DNA of 64,000 nucleotides from contig CAYWJH010000003.1 in the NCBI GenBank assembly GCA_964458555.1, positions 15,669 through 79,668 on the forward strand. Direction: 5' to 3'. The notes under the pieces are model-generated. The model did not search any database, was not told where the DNA came from, and was given only the letters and a program-made list of their open reading frames with translations. Made by a program: the position numbers and the translations under genes. Origin of the DNA: SLST01 sp964458555. Lineage in GTDB: Bacteria; Spirochaetota; Spirochaetia; DSM-27196; SLST01. Shown here in pieces: positions 30,664-39,414 of the stretch (positions are counted from its first letter, which is position 1; each line of letters opens with the position of its first letter).

Positions 30664-33153
30664 CTACGAGTAGAGAAACCGCTCGATGTCTTCGAGTACG
30701 CCAGCCGCCTCGCGCTGCGAAGACTGCGTCTCCGGCAGCGACTGCAGGAAGAGCGAGCCGTACCGCTTGGTGAGCACGCGCACGTCGGTCACAACGACGA
30801 TACCGCGGTCGGTACCGCGGCGCATCAGTCGCCCGAAGCCCTGCCGAAACTTCATCACCGCCTCGGGCAGCGACAGCTCGCCGAACGCGTTGCCGCCACG
30901 GGCCTCGATCGCCTCGGTCCGCGCGAGCAGGATCGGATCGGTCGGTACTCGGAACGGAAGCCGACAGAGGACGACCGCCTGGAGCGACTCCCCCGGCACG
31001 TCGACTCCCTGCCAGAAACTCTCGGTGGCGAAGAGCACGCTCGACGTATCCTCGGAGAAGCGCGCGAGCAACCGTGCCCGATCATCGTCGCCCTGCCGTA
31101 GCGCCACGATGCCGTGCTCGGCGAGCCGGTCGCGAAGCGCACGGTGCGCGGCACGGAGCATCTCGTACGAGGTGAACAGCACGAGCGCGCGCCCCTCGGT
31201 GACGTCGAGGAGATCGCCGAGAAACGGTTCGAGGTAGCCCTGGTAGGCCGGCGAGGAGGGCTCGGGCGCGTCGGTGGGCACCGCCACGAGCGCGTGCTCC
31301 CGGTACGGGAACGGCGAGGGGAAGCGGGCGAGGTCGGTCTCGCGCGGCACGTCGAGCAGGCCGACGCGGCCGCCCCAGTAGTCGAAGCTGCCGGCGACGG
31401 TGAGCGTCGCCGACGTGAACACGGCGGTGTCGAAGACGTCGAAGACCGCTTCGCGCATCACGCCGCGGATATCGAGCGGACTCGAGATCAGTCGGGCGAA
31501 GCGGCCCCCGCGCGACGACCGCCGGAGCTCGACCCAGAAGACGCGGTCTGAGTGGTTGTCGAAGTCGGTGAAACTGTCGCAGAGCGTGATGAGCGACTCG
31601 ATCCTGCGCAGCACGACGCGAAGATCGTAGAACGGGCCGCCCTCCTCGCCGTCATCGTCCTCCATCACGTCGCCGAGCGTGTTCGCGAGTACCACGAGCC
31701 TCGTATGCAGCTCGTCCACGGGATCGAGAATGACCTTCAGGCGCGCCTCCGGCAACGCGCGCGTGATGCGCAGCGTGAGCTCCTCGACCTCGGAGATCAC
31801 CGCTCGGTCGAGCGCCTCGGCCGCCTCGTCGACCGCGCGAAGCTCGTCGATCGCGCGAACCACGGTCGCAGCGTCCGCACCTCGACGTCGTACCGCCGCG
31901 AGCAGCCCGTACTCGCGGCCGCGCCGGCTGTGCCGCAGGCGCCGGGAGTGCTTGCGGACGCTGTATCGCGAGAAGCTCTCGCTGAACAGGCTCGTCGCGC
32001 TGTTCTCGATGCTGTGCGCTTCGTCGAACACGAGCCGCTGGAACGGCGGCAGCACCGCCCGTGTCTCGAAGCCGATTCCCCTCACGCGCAGCGCGAGATC
32101 GATGAACAGCAGGTGGTGGTTCGCGACGAGCACCTTCGCCGCCGCCGCCCGGCGCCGCGCCCGCAGGAAGAAGCAGTCGTCGCGCATCCGGCACGTGAGC
32201 TCGGTGCACGAGTCGGCGTCGGAGTTGACGCGGCTCCAGAGCTCGTCGGACACGGTGAAGGGCAGCTCGCTGCGGCTGCCGGTGTCGCTCGTGCGCGCCC
32301 AGTCGCGAATCGCGTGGAGGTCGGGGTCGGAAGAGTCGAAGTCGTCGTCAGGGTCGGCGGCGGTGACGTCGTGCGCGGATGGATCGGGGACCGCGTCCTC
32401 GGCGAAGAGCGATTCTTCGTCGAACGCCTCGCCGAGCCGCTTACGGCAGAGATAATTCCCCCGCCCCTTCACGAGCATTACCGGCACGTCGACGCCGAGC
32501 AGCCGCTGGACGGTCGGGATGTCCTTCTCGACGAGCTGCTGTTGCAGGTTGATCGTGGCGGTTGATACGACCACGCGCTCGTCGTTGCGGTCGGCCCACG
32601 CGAGCGCCGGTATGAGGTAGGCGAAGCTCTTGCCCACGCCGGTGCCGGCCTCGACCGCCACGATGCGATCCTCGTTGAACCCGTTTGCCACGAGCCGGAG
32701 CATGTCCACCTGGCTCTGCCGCGGCTCGAAATCGTGAAAGAGGTCGGAGAGCGCGCCGCCGTCGTCGATGGTCGCGGCGAGCTCGTCTGCGTCGAGCGGT
32801 TCGAGGCGATGCGGCTCGGCGGGCTCGACGACGACGAGCAGCTCGGTTACGTCGTTGTCGACGACGTACGATCCGACCCCGGAGTCGGCGAGCTCGGCGG
32901 CGACCGAAACATCGGCCCGACTCGGCTGGAGAGACCCGCTCGGGTGATTGTGGATGACGACCTGTCCGTGGTGGAGCTGCTCCATGGGAGCGGCGACCAT
33001 GTCCGGCACGCCCCGGGCGACCACGCGCGCGGAGATGACCCGCATGTCACCGTCGAGATCGCAGAGGAAGAGCACCTCGGATCCCTCCGACTCGCCGATT
33101 GCCGCCCGCATGGACCACACGACGCTCGAGTCAATACGTTCGGCGGCGTCCAT
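30664..33153 (-). CDS. DinG/XPD-family helicase fused to an N-terminal RadC-like JAMM domain
   Basis: The 829-residue protein joins two modules. Residues 1-112 resemble the RadC/JAB fold and carry an intact JAMM metal site, His68-Asn-His70-x7-Ser78-x2-Asp81 in VVIHNHPSGSLQPSRAD, with an upstream Glu in the first strand. From about 140 onward is a DinG-type superfamily 2 helicase: Walker A AGTGVGKSF (169-177), four cysteines (YLC; SCTELTC; DDCFF) in the positions of the XPD/DinG iron-sulfur cluster, VANHHLLF, FDEAHSIE, TSATL and SFWQGVDVPGE. DinG unwinds R-loops, D-loops and forked DNA. Firmicute DinG has an exonuclease domain at its N-terminus; here a JAMM domain takes that place. It follows the nucleoside phosphorylase gene by 7 bases. 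Confidence 0.9.
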   Translation of the reverse strand: MDAAERIDSSVVWSMRAAIGESEGSEVLFLCDLDGDMRVISARVVARGVPDMVAAPMEQLHHGQVVIHNHPSGSLQPSRADVSVAAELADSGVGSYVVDNDVTELLVVVEPAEPHRLEPLDADELAATIDDGGALSDLFHDFEPRQSQVDMLRLVANGFNEDRIVAVEAGTGVGKSFAYLIPALAWADRNDERVVVSTATINLQQQLVEKDIPTVQRLLGVDVPVMLVKGRGNYLCRKRLGEAFDEESLFAEDAVPDPSAHDVTAADPDDDFDSSDPDLHAIRDWARTSDTGSRSELPFTVSDELWSRVNSDADSCTELTCRMRDDCFFLRARRRAAAAKVLVANHHLLFIDLALRVRGIGFETRAVLPPFQRLVFDEAHSIENSATSLFSESFSRYSVRKHSRRLRHSRRGREYGLLAAVRRRGADAATVVRAIDELRAVDEAAEALDRAVISEVEELTLRITRALPEARLKVILDPVDELHTRLVVLANTLGDVMEDDDGEEGGPFYDLRVVLRRIESLITLCDSFTDFDNHSDRVFWVELRRSSRGGRFARLISSPLDIRGVMREAVFDVFDTAVFTSATLTVAGSFDYWGGRVGLLDVPRETDLARFPSPFPYREHALVAVPTDAPEPSSPAYQGYLEPFLGDLLDVTEGRALVLFTSYEMLRAAHRALRDRLAEHGIVALRQGDDDRARLLARFSEDTSSVLFATESFWQGVDVPGESLQAVVLCRLPFRVPTDPILLARTEAIEARGGNAFGELSLPEAVMKFRQGFGRLMRRGTDRGIVVVTDVRVLTKRYGSLFLQSLPETQSSQREAAGVLEDIERFLYS

Positions 33154-33160
33154 GCAAGCC

Positions 33161-33979
33161 TCAGCGCCCGACGCTCTTCACCAGCTCGGCGAGCAGGTGC
33201 ACCATCCGCCCGCGGATCGACGCACCGACGCGCACGACCTCCTCGTGGTCGAGCGGTTCTCCCGAGAGTCCGGCCGCGAAATTGGTCACCGTGGAGATGC
33301 CGAGCACGCGCACGCCGTAGCTGCGGGCGACGAGCACCTCCGGTACCGTCGACATGCCGACGAGGTCGGCGCCGAGCCGGGAGAGCATTCGGATCTCCGC
33401 CGGCGTTTCGTAGCTCGGGCCGGTCAGCGCCGCGTAGACACCGCTCTTGAGCGCGGGATCGATCCCTCGTGCTCGGTCCTGGAGCTCGGTGTCGTACGCC
33501 GTGGTCATGTCCGGGAAGCGAGCGCGCGCAGCCGGGTCCTGCGGACCGATGAGCGGGCTCGTGCCCATGAAGTTGATGTGGTCGGTGATCAGCACGAGGT
33601 CGCCGGGCTCGTAGGCGGAGTTGATCCCGCCGGCGGCGTTGGTGACGACGATCGCCGACACGCCGAGCTCGGCGAGCGTCGCCACCGGCAGTACGACGTC
33701 GTCCATCGGCCTGCCCTCATAATAGTGAAAGCGCCCGGCCATCACCGCGACTTCGCCGGAGACCGTGAGCGTTCCACGGTGGCCCGCGACCGACGGCGCG
33801 CCGAATCCCTCGACCTCTTCGTAGCCGATCGCCACCGACGTCGAGGCGTCCGGGACGAGCTCGTCTGCGACGTCCGACAGCCCGGACCCGAGGATCACCC
33901 CGATCGACGGGGGCGCGCCGATCTTCGAGCGGATCGACGCGGCCGCCTGCTCTACGCGTGCTCTGAAATCGCTCTGCAT
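33161..33979 (-). CDS. Purine-nucleoside phosphorylase (PunA/PNP family)
   Basis: The 272-residue enzyme cleaves purine nucleosides with phosphate to free base and ribose-1-phosphate. It shows the trimeric-PNP signature IGVILGSGLSDVAD for phosphate binding, VAGHRGTL, GRFHYYEG, VTNAAGGINSAYEPGDLVLITDHINFMG and LTGPSYETPAEIRMLSRLGADLVGMSTVPEV, the family's defining motif. The Glu and Asn that select 6-oxopurines are in place (TGPSYETPAE and VTNFAAG). Start ATG 33979 lies just downstream of a TACTCT element. The downstream neighbour is the JAMM-DinG helicase gene. The opposite strand starts the asd operon 92 bases away. Confidence 0.95.
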   Translation of the reverse strand: MQSDFRARVEQAAASIRSKIGAPPSIGVILGSGLSDVADELVPDASTSVAIGYEEVEGFGAPSVAGHRGTLTVSGEVAVMAGRFHYYEGRPMDDVVLPVATLAELGVSAIVVTNAAGGINSAYEPGDLVLITDHINFMGTSPLIGPQDPAARARFPDMTTAYDTELQDRARGIDPALKSGVYAALTGPSYETPAEIRMLSRLGADLVGMSTVPEVLVARSYGVRVLGISTVTNFAAGLSGEPLDHEEVVRVGASIRGRMVHLLAELVKSVGR

Positions 33980-34022
33980 GGCCCACAGAGTAGCCGCAAA
34001 CGGCGAGCGAGGCAATGAAAGA

Positions 34023-34051
34023 TTGACAGCCGCGCACCCTCTCATTACTGT
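34023..34051 (+). promoter_or_regulatory. Predicted sigma-70 promoter of asd-lysC
   Basis: TTGACA (34023-34028) and TACTGT (34046-34051) are 17 bases apart. The leader is only about 12 bases, too short for a lysine riboswitch. Confidence 0.8.
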
Positions 34052-34070
34052 AGCGAAACCCGGAGGGTAT

Positions 34071-35117
34071 GTGAGCAATCGTATTGACGTAGCGGTACTC
34101 GGCGCGACCGGCACCGTCGGACAGAAGTTCGTGCGCCTCCTCGAGGGCCACCCCCAGTTCCGCGTCGCCGAGCTCGTCGCCTCCGAGCGGTCGGCCGGAC
34201 GGACGTACGCCGATGTGGTCGCCTGGAAGCAGGAGACGCCGATCCCGGAGGCGGTCGCCTCCACGACGGTACGGGGCATCGACGACGCTCTCTCGAGCCC
34301 TATCCTCTTCTCCGGGCTCGACTCTTCGGTCGCGGGCGAAGCGGAGACCGCGTACGCGAGCGCCGGCCATACGGTCATCTCCAACGCGTCGAGTCATCGC
34401 ATGGACCCTCGCGTCCCGCTCGTCATCCCCGAGATCAACCCGGACCATTTCGAGCTCGTCAAGAGCCAGCCGGGTCCGGGCGCGATCATCACGAACTCCA
34501 ACTGCTCGTCGATGTTCCTCGCGATGGCGCTCGCGCCGATCCACCGCGCGTTCGGCCTCACGCGCGTCCACGTAACGACCATGCAGGCGATCTCGGGCGC
34601 CGGGTATCCCGGGGTCGCGAGCATGGACATCCTCGGAAACGTCATCCCCTACATAAGCAACGAGGAAGAGAAACTCGAAGAGGAGTCGGCGAAGATGCTC
34701 GGTACCCTTGCCGGCGACCGCATCGACCCGGCGCCTTTCGTCGTAAGCGCCCAGTGCAACCGCGTTCCCGTCTTCGACGGTCACACCGAGGCGGTCTCGC
34801 TCGAGCTCGAGGAGAAGGCCTCGGCGGACGACGTCGCTCGCGTGCTCGCGGAGTTCCGCGGCATGCCGCAGGAGCGCGGGCTGCCGTCGGCTCCCGCGCG
34901 GCCGGTGATCGTACTCGACGAGCCCGACCGCCCGCAGCCGGCGCGCGACGTCTGGGTCGAGCGCGGGATGGCGACGCTCGTCGGACGGCTGCGCCCGTGC
35001 CCGGTGCTCGACTACAAGATGGTCGTGCTCGGGCACAATACCGTGCGCGGCGCCGCCGGGGCGGCGATCCTGAACGCCGAAGCGTACGTCGCGCTGGGGT
35101 ACCTCGCCACCTCATGA
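34071..35117 (+). CDS. asd: Aspartate-semialdehyde dehydrogenase, archaeal/fungal type
   Basis: The 348-residue enzyme reduces aspartyl phosphate to aspartate semialdehyde, feeding lysine, diaminopimelate, threonine and methionine synthesis. NADP binding is by VAVLGATGTVGQKF; the active-site Cys is in TNSNCSSMF, QAISGAGYPG is the substrate loop and FDGHTEAV carries the catalytic His. The SNCSSM context and the 350-residue size match the archaeal/fungal class better than the Escherichia coli class. The start is GTG 34071 with CGGAGGGTAT upstream. The last four bases overlap lysC, so aspartate kinase and Asd are coupled. Confidence 0.94.
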   Translation: MSNRIDVAVLGATGTVGQKFVRLLEGHPQFRVAELVASERSAGRTYADVVAWKQETPIPEAVASTTVRGIDDALSSPILFSGLDSSVAGEAETAYASAGHTVISNASSHRMDPRVPLVIPEINPDHFELVKSQPGPGAIITNSNCSSMFLAMALAPIHRAFGLTRVHVTTMQAISGAGYPGVASMDILGNVIPYISNEEEKLEEESAKMLGTLAGDRIDPAPFVVSAQCNRVPVFDGHTEAVSLELEEKASADDVARVLAEFRGMPQERGLPSAPARPVIVLDEPDRPQPARDVWVERGMATLVGRLRPCPVLDYKMVVLGHNTVRGAAGAAILNAEAYVALGYLATS

Positions 35118-36454
35118 TCGTCATGAAGTTCGGCGGGTCGAGCGTCCGCAACGCCGCGATGATCCGCCAGGCCGTCGATATCGCACGCGCTCGACTCGAG
35201 GCCGCGCCGCTGCTCGTCTCCTCCGCGATGGGGAAGACGACCGACAAGCTCGTCCTCGTCGCCGAGCGCGCCGAGGCGGGAGACCGCGACGCGGCCTTCG
35301 AGGTCATCGATTCGCTCGAAGAGCACCACCGCGCGACCGCTGCCGAACTCGTCGCCGGCGACCGGGGAGCCGGCCTGACGCGCGCGCTCGACGCGCTCTT
35401 CGACGAGCTGCGCAGCCTCACCCAGGGGATCTACCTCATCCGGGAGTGCAGCGCGCGCAGCCGCGACGCGATCCTTTGCTTCGGTGAACGTCTTTCCACG
35501 CTCGTGATCACCGCCGCGGCGCGCGAGCTCGGCGTCGACGCCGAGCTCGTCGACGCGCGTACGCTCATCCGGACCGACGACGCGTTCGGGTCGGCGGGCC
35601 CGGACATGGAGACGACGACTCGTCTCGCTCGCGAGGCGCTGCGGCCCCGGCCCGGCTACCTGTACGTGACGCAGGGCTTCATCGGCGCGACGGAGGACGG
35701 GGTCACGACGACGCTCGGGCGGGGCGGGTCGGATTATTCGGCGACGATCCTCGGGGCCTCGCTCGGCGCCGAGTCGGTCGAGATCTGGACCGACGTCGAC
35801 GGTATCATGACAAGCGACCCCCGCGTCATCCCGGAGGCTCGGACACTCGCGTCGATCTCGTACGACGAAGCCGCCGAGCTCGCGTACTTCGGAGCGCGGG
35901 TCGTCCACCCGTCGACGATCGTACCGGCGGTCACGCGTTCTATTCCCGTATGGGTGAAGAACACCGCGCGTCCGCAGGAGCGTGGCACGCGCATTCAGGC
36001 GGACAGCGAAGGGAGCGGGATCCGCGCGATCGCGTCGAAGAGCGGTGTGACGCTCATCACCGTGCAGTCGTCGAGGATGCTGAACGCGTACGGGTTTCTG
36101 CGCGCGCTCTTCTCCGTCTTCGACCGGCACCAGATTTCGATCGACCTCGTGGCGACGAGCGAGGTGTCGGTATCGACGACGATCGACGGGGGCGTGAATA
36201 CGGCGCCCGTCATTACCGAACTGGAGTCGCTGGGCGAGGTCAGCGTCGAGCGCGAGAAGAGCATCATCTGCCTCGTGGGGCGCGCGATGCTTCAACAGGC
36301 CGGGCTGCTCGCCGAGGTGTTTGCCGCGGTCGAACCTGTTCCGGTCCGGATGATTTCGCTGGGGTCCTCGGACGTGAATCTCAGCATCGTCGTGCCGGAG
36401 GCCGAGACGGCGCGTGTGCTGCGGGCGCTGCACGCGCGGCTTTTCCCGGGGTAA
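35114..36454 (+). CDS. lysC: Aspartate kinase (monofunctional, ACT-regulated)
   Basis: The 446-residue kinase phosphorylates aspartate in the first step of the aspartate-family pathway. It opens MIVMKFGGSSV, has ILCFGERLST, the TTTLGRGGSDYSATILGA phosphate/aspartate loop, and VDGIMTSDPR with the conserved metal- and nucleotide-binding residues. Two ACT domains follow from about residue 315 (VTLITVQSSRMLNAYGFLRALFSVF; SIICLVGRAML...MISLGSSDVNLSIVV), which bind lysine or threonine for feedback. There is no homoserine dehydrogenase fusion. The ATG overlaps the asd stop codon. Confidence 0.96.
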   Translation: MIVMKFGGSSVRNAAMIRQAVDIARARLEAAPLLVSSAMGKTTDKLVLVAERAEAGDRDAAFEVIDSLEEHHRATAAELVAGDRGAGLTRALDALFDELRSLTQGIYLIRECSARSRDAILCFGERLSTLVITAAARELGVDAELVDARTLIRTDDAFGSAGPDMETTTRLAREALRPRPGYLYVTQGFIGATEDGVTTTLGRGGSDYSATILGASLGAESVEIWTDVDGIMTSDPRVIPEARTLASISYDEAAELAYFGARVVHPSTIVPAVTRSIPVWVKNTARPQERGTRIQADSEGSGIRAIASKSGVTLITVQSSRMLNAYGFLRALFSVFDRHQISIDLVATSEVSVSTTIDGGVNTAPVITELESLGEVSVEREKSIICLVGRAMLQQAGLLAEVFAAVEPVPVRMISLGSSDVNLSIVVPEAETARVLRALHARLFPG

Positions 36455-36504
36455 GAGCTTTCTATTTTCCCCGGCTTCATCTACAATGCACGGCAGAGGG
36501 ACGT

Positions 36505-36927
36505 TTGGACATCTTTGACCGACTTGGGGATCTCATACGTACTATTATCGACGATGAGGATGGTCCACGGCCTACCGGGGCTCGGTTTGACGACCCCGAC
36601 GAGGCGGCGGCCTGGGATGAGCTCGAAGCGTACATGAACCGCGGCGAGCGCACCGAGGCTCTCTCGTTCGAGGCCCCGGACCGGGGCGGAATGCCGGAAT
36701 CGCTGCGGCGCGACTTCCGCAACCTGGAGGTCCCCGTGGGCGCGCCGCTACCCGACGTCCGACGGGCGTACAAGCGCCTCATGGCCGCGTACCACCCCGA
36801 CCGGCATTCGTCGGATCCGGAGAGGTTGCGTACCGCCACCGAGATCACGAAGAAGCTGAACCAGAGCTTTCAGCGGATTCGAACATTCTATGAAGGGAGC
36901 GCACAGGCGCACGACTCCTCGGCATGA
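36505..36927 (+). CDS. Small protein with C-terminal J-domain
   Basis: The protein of about 140 residues starts at a TTG (36505) with GAGGG 4 bases upstream. The first 85 residues are acidic and poorly conserved. The last 55 form a J-domain: DVRRAYKRLMAAYHPDRHSSDPERL, with the essential His-Pro-Asp in place, and a helix ending KKLNQSFQRIRTFYEG. J-domain proteins stimulate Hsp70 (DnaK) ATPase activity on chosen clients. With the J-domain at the C-terminus and no zinc finger it is not DnaJ itself. It overlaps the next gene, a polyprenyl-phosphate sugar transferase, by 4 bases. TACAAT at 36482-36487 may be its -10. Confidence 0.8.
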   Translation: MDIFDRLGDLIRTIIDDEDGPRPTGARFDDPDEAAAWDELEAYMNRGERTEALSFEAPDRGGMPESLRRDFRNLEVPVGAPLPDVRRAYKRLMAAYHPDRHSSDPERLRTATEITKKLNQSFQRIRTFYEGSAQAHDSSA

Positions 36928-38018
36928 CGATCCTGCAGATCCTTCTTCCCATCGCTACCGCTCTCGTGGTGAACGTTGCGCTGACACCGCTCATCATCCA
37001 TCTCGCCCACCGCAACCGCTGGTACGACGAGCGTAACCATCGCAAGATCCACGTAGAGGATACCCCTCGCATCGGCGGGGTCGGGATTTTCGTCGGCTTC
37101 ATCGCCGCGATCGTCGTGACCGTCGTACTGGCCGGGCGCGTTCCGCTGTCCGGATCGGGGCTCGACGCGGGTGGGTCCGGGCCGGTCACGCTCTATCTGG
37201 TGCCGGTCGTCCTGGGGATGACGGCGATCCATCTCCTCGGGCTCGTCGACGACTTCCGGAATCTGCGCGCGGTCCTCAAGCTGCTCCTGCAGATCGTCGC
37301 CGCGGCGATCGTGACCGTGGGGCCGCTGCGAATAGAGCGCCTGACGATCCCCTTCGTGTGGTATCACCTCGAGCTCGGCGTGTTCTCGTATCCGGTTACC
37401 GTGCTGTGGGTCGTCGCGGTCTCGAACGCGCTCAACTTCATCGACGGTGTCGACGGGCTCGCCGGCGGAGTCGCGGCGTTCGCGACGCTGTTCTTCGGGA
37501 TCATCGGGCTTCTCACCGGCAACGCGCTCGTCGCCCTCCTCGCGGTAGGCCTGCTCGGCAGCCTTGTGGGCTTCCTCGTCTACAACGCCCCGCCTGCGAA
37601 AATCTTCATGGGCGATTCGGGCAGCTACCTGATCGGATTCCTCCTCGCCGTCTTCCCGCTCATGATCGCGGAGGGCGACCGGATAAGCCTCCACCTGATG
37701 CCCGCGATCACCATTCTCGCGGTGCCCATCCTCGACATGACGACGTCGGTCTTTCGACGCCTCAGCCGGGGCAACCACCCGTTCAGCGCGGACCGCGAGC
37801 ACCTCCACCATAAGCTGATGGACCTCGGTTACCGAACGCGCAGCATTCTCGCGGTCGCGTACACGGCGTCGTTCGTCCTCGGGGCGGTCGGGGTCTCCTC
37901 GTATCTTCTGCCGGTGAACGTCGATGTGATCGTCGTGCTCGCCTCGTGGATCGCCGCGGTCGTTCTGATGGTGATTCTCACGCGAGAGCAGCGCAGGGCA
38001 CAGACCGACCATCGCTGA
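36924..38018 (+). CDS. WecA/MraY-family undecaprenyl-phosphate sugar-phosphate transferase
   Basis: The 364-residue protein has about ten membrane helices and the conserved cytoplasmic loops of the glycosyltransferase-4 family. DTPRIGGVGIF is near the start, LGLVDDFRNL holds the Asp pair that binds magnesium, and NFIDGVDGLAGG, NAPPAKIFMGDSGSY and HLHHKLMDLGY (the His-rich loop selecting HexNAc donors) follow. It transfers an N-acetylhexosamine-1-phosphate from a UDP-sugar to undecaprenyl phosphate, starting a surface polysaccharide or teichoic-acid-like chain. The HHKL loop and overall length favour WecA/TagO over MraY. Overlap with the J-domain gene is 4 bases. Confidence 0.92.
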   Translation: MTILQILLPIATALVVNVALTPLIIHLAHRNRWYDERNHRKIHVEDTPRIGGVGIFVGFIAAIVVTVVLAGRVPLSGSGLDAGGSGPVTLYLVPVVLGMTAIHLLGLVDDFRNLRAVLKLLLQIVAAAIVTVGPLRIERLTIPFVWYHLELGVFSYPVTVLWVVAVSNALNFIDGVDGLAGGVAAFATLFFGIIGLLTGNALVALLAVGLLGSLVGFLVYNAPPAKIFMGDSGSYLIGFLLAVFPLMIAEGDRISLHLMPAITILAVPILDMTTSVFRRLSRGNHPFSADREHLHHKLMDLGYRTRSILAVAYTASFVLGAVGVSSYLLPVNVDVIVVLASWIAAVVLMVILTREQRRAQTDHR

Positions 38019-38064
38019 GTCGGGCCTCGAAGCCGGTACCGCCGCCCACGGATGACGATCGGCG

Positions 38065-39414
38065 CTACGATTCCATCCCGTACTCGGCGAGCTTGCGATG
38101 CAGGGTCTTGCGCCCGATACCGAGCACCTCTGCGGTGCGGCTCTTGTTGCCGTTGTTCGCCGCGAGGTTCGCACGGATGAGCTCGCGTTCTGCCTCCGCC
38201 ATGCTCGCTCCGAGCTGGATCCGCACGTAGTTGCTCTCGCTGTCGGCGGCGACCGACGGCGGAAGGTCGTCCGGGGTGATGATACTGCCCTTCGCCATGA
38301 CCACCGCGCTCTCGATCGAGTTGCGGAGCTCGCGAACGTTCCCCGGCCAGCTGTAGTTATAGAGCAACGCGCGAGCCTTCGGATCGATTCCTTCGACCGG
38401 CTTGTCGTTTTCGGTCGCGAACTCCTTGATGAAGGCCGACACGAGCAGCGGGATGTCCTCCTTGCGGTCGCGAAGCGGTGGGATGTGGATGTTGACGACG
38501 TTGAGGCGGTAGTAGAGGTCCTCGCGGAAGGTTCCCCGTTCGATCTCGGTCTTGAGATCCTTATTCGTCGCCGAGATGATGCGCACGTCCACCTCGAGCG
38601 TCTGCTCGCCACCGACCCGCTCGAAGGTCTTCTCCTGCAGCACGCGCAGGATTTTGATCTGGACGCTCTGGTTGATCTCGCCGATCTCGTCGAGGAAGAT
38701 GCTGCCGAGGTGCGCGAGCTCGAACCGGCCCCGCTTACGTGCAACCGCGCCGGTGAACGCGCCCTTCTCGTGTCCGAAGAGCTCGCTCTCGAGCAGGCTC
38801 TCGCTCAAGGCGGCGCAGTGCACCTTGACGAATGGCTTCTCGCGCCGGTTCGACAGCTGGTGGATCGCGTCGGCGATCAGCTCCTTTCCCACGCCGCTCT
38901 CGCCGGTGATCAGGACCGACGCGCGCGTCGGCGCGACCTGCCGTACGACGTCGAAGATCCGGTTCATCTCGACGCTCGTGCCGATGATGTTGGCGAATTG
39001 CCGCTTCTGGTCCAGCTCCTCCTGCAGCGCACGGTGCTGCAGCGCGAGCTCGCGGGTGGACAGCGCGCGCTTGACTAACAGACTGAGCCGATCGAGATTC
39101 ACCGGCTTGGTGAGAAAGTCGTACGCGCCGTCTCGCATCGCCTGCACGGCGGTCTCGATCGTACCGTGACCGGTGAGAATAATAACCGGGAGCGTCGGGT
39201 ACGATTCGACGACCCGACGCAGGAGCTCCTCGCCGGAAACGCGCGGCATCTTGAGGTCTGCGATGATGAGGTCGACCTCCTCCTCTTCGAGCAGGTCGAG
39301 CGCCTCCTGGCCGTCCTCGGCGAGCAGCACGTTGTGACCATCGAGCTCGATCGCCTTTCCCAGACCGGCGCGGATGTTCTTCTCGTCGTCGACAACCAGA
39401 ACGTTAAACTTCAT
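38065..39414 (-). CDS. NtrC-family sigma-54-dependent response regulator
   Basis: The 449-residue protein has three modules. A receiver domain (residues 1-120) has acidic Asp9/Asp10 and phospho-acceptor Asp53 in IIADLKMP. An AAA+ domain has Walker A GESGVGKE, the sigma-54 contact loop GAFTGA and Walker B IFLDEIGEI. A C-terminal Fis-type helix-turn-helix reads NKSRTAEVLGIGRKTLHRKL. It would activate sigma-54 promoters when phosphorylated by the PAS histidine kinase encoded just upstream, with which its gene overlaps by 11 bases. What it senses or controls is not evident. No sigma-54 -24/-12 promoter was recognised in this window. Confidence 0.93.
   Translation of the reverse strand: MKFNVLVVDDEKNIRAGLGKAIELDGHNVLLAEDGQEALDLLEEEEVDLIIADLKMPRVSGEELLRRVVESYPTLPVIILTGHGTIETAVQAMRDGAYDFLTKPVNLDRLSLLVKRALSTRELALQHRALQEELDQKRQFANIIGTSVEMNRIFDVVRQVAPTRASVLITGESGVGKELIADAIHQLSNRREKPFVKVHCAALSESLLESELFGHEKGAFTGAVARKRGRFELAHLGSIFLDEIGEINQSVQIKILRVLQEKTFERVGGEQTLEVDVRIISATNKDLKTEIERGTFREDLYYRLNVVNIHIPPLRDRKEDIPLLVSAFIKEFATENDKPVEGIDPKARALLYNYSWPGNVRELRNSIESAVVMAKGSIITPDDLPPSVAADSESNYVRIQLGASMAEAERELIRANLAANNGNKSRTAEVLGIGRKTLHRKLAEYGMES

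Noticed and set aside
34052..34070. Lysine riboswitch before asd-lysC
   Set aside because: Only about 12 to 20 bases separate the predicted transcript start from the GTG, far too short for a riboswitch.
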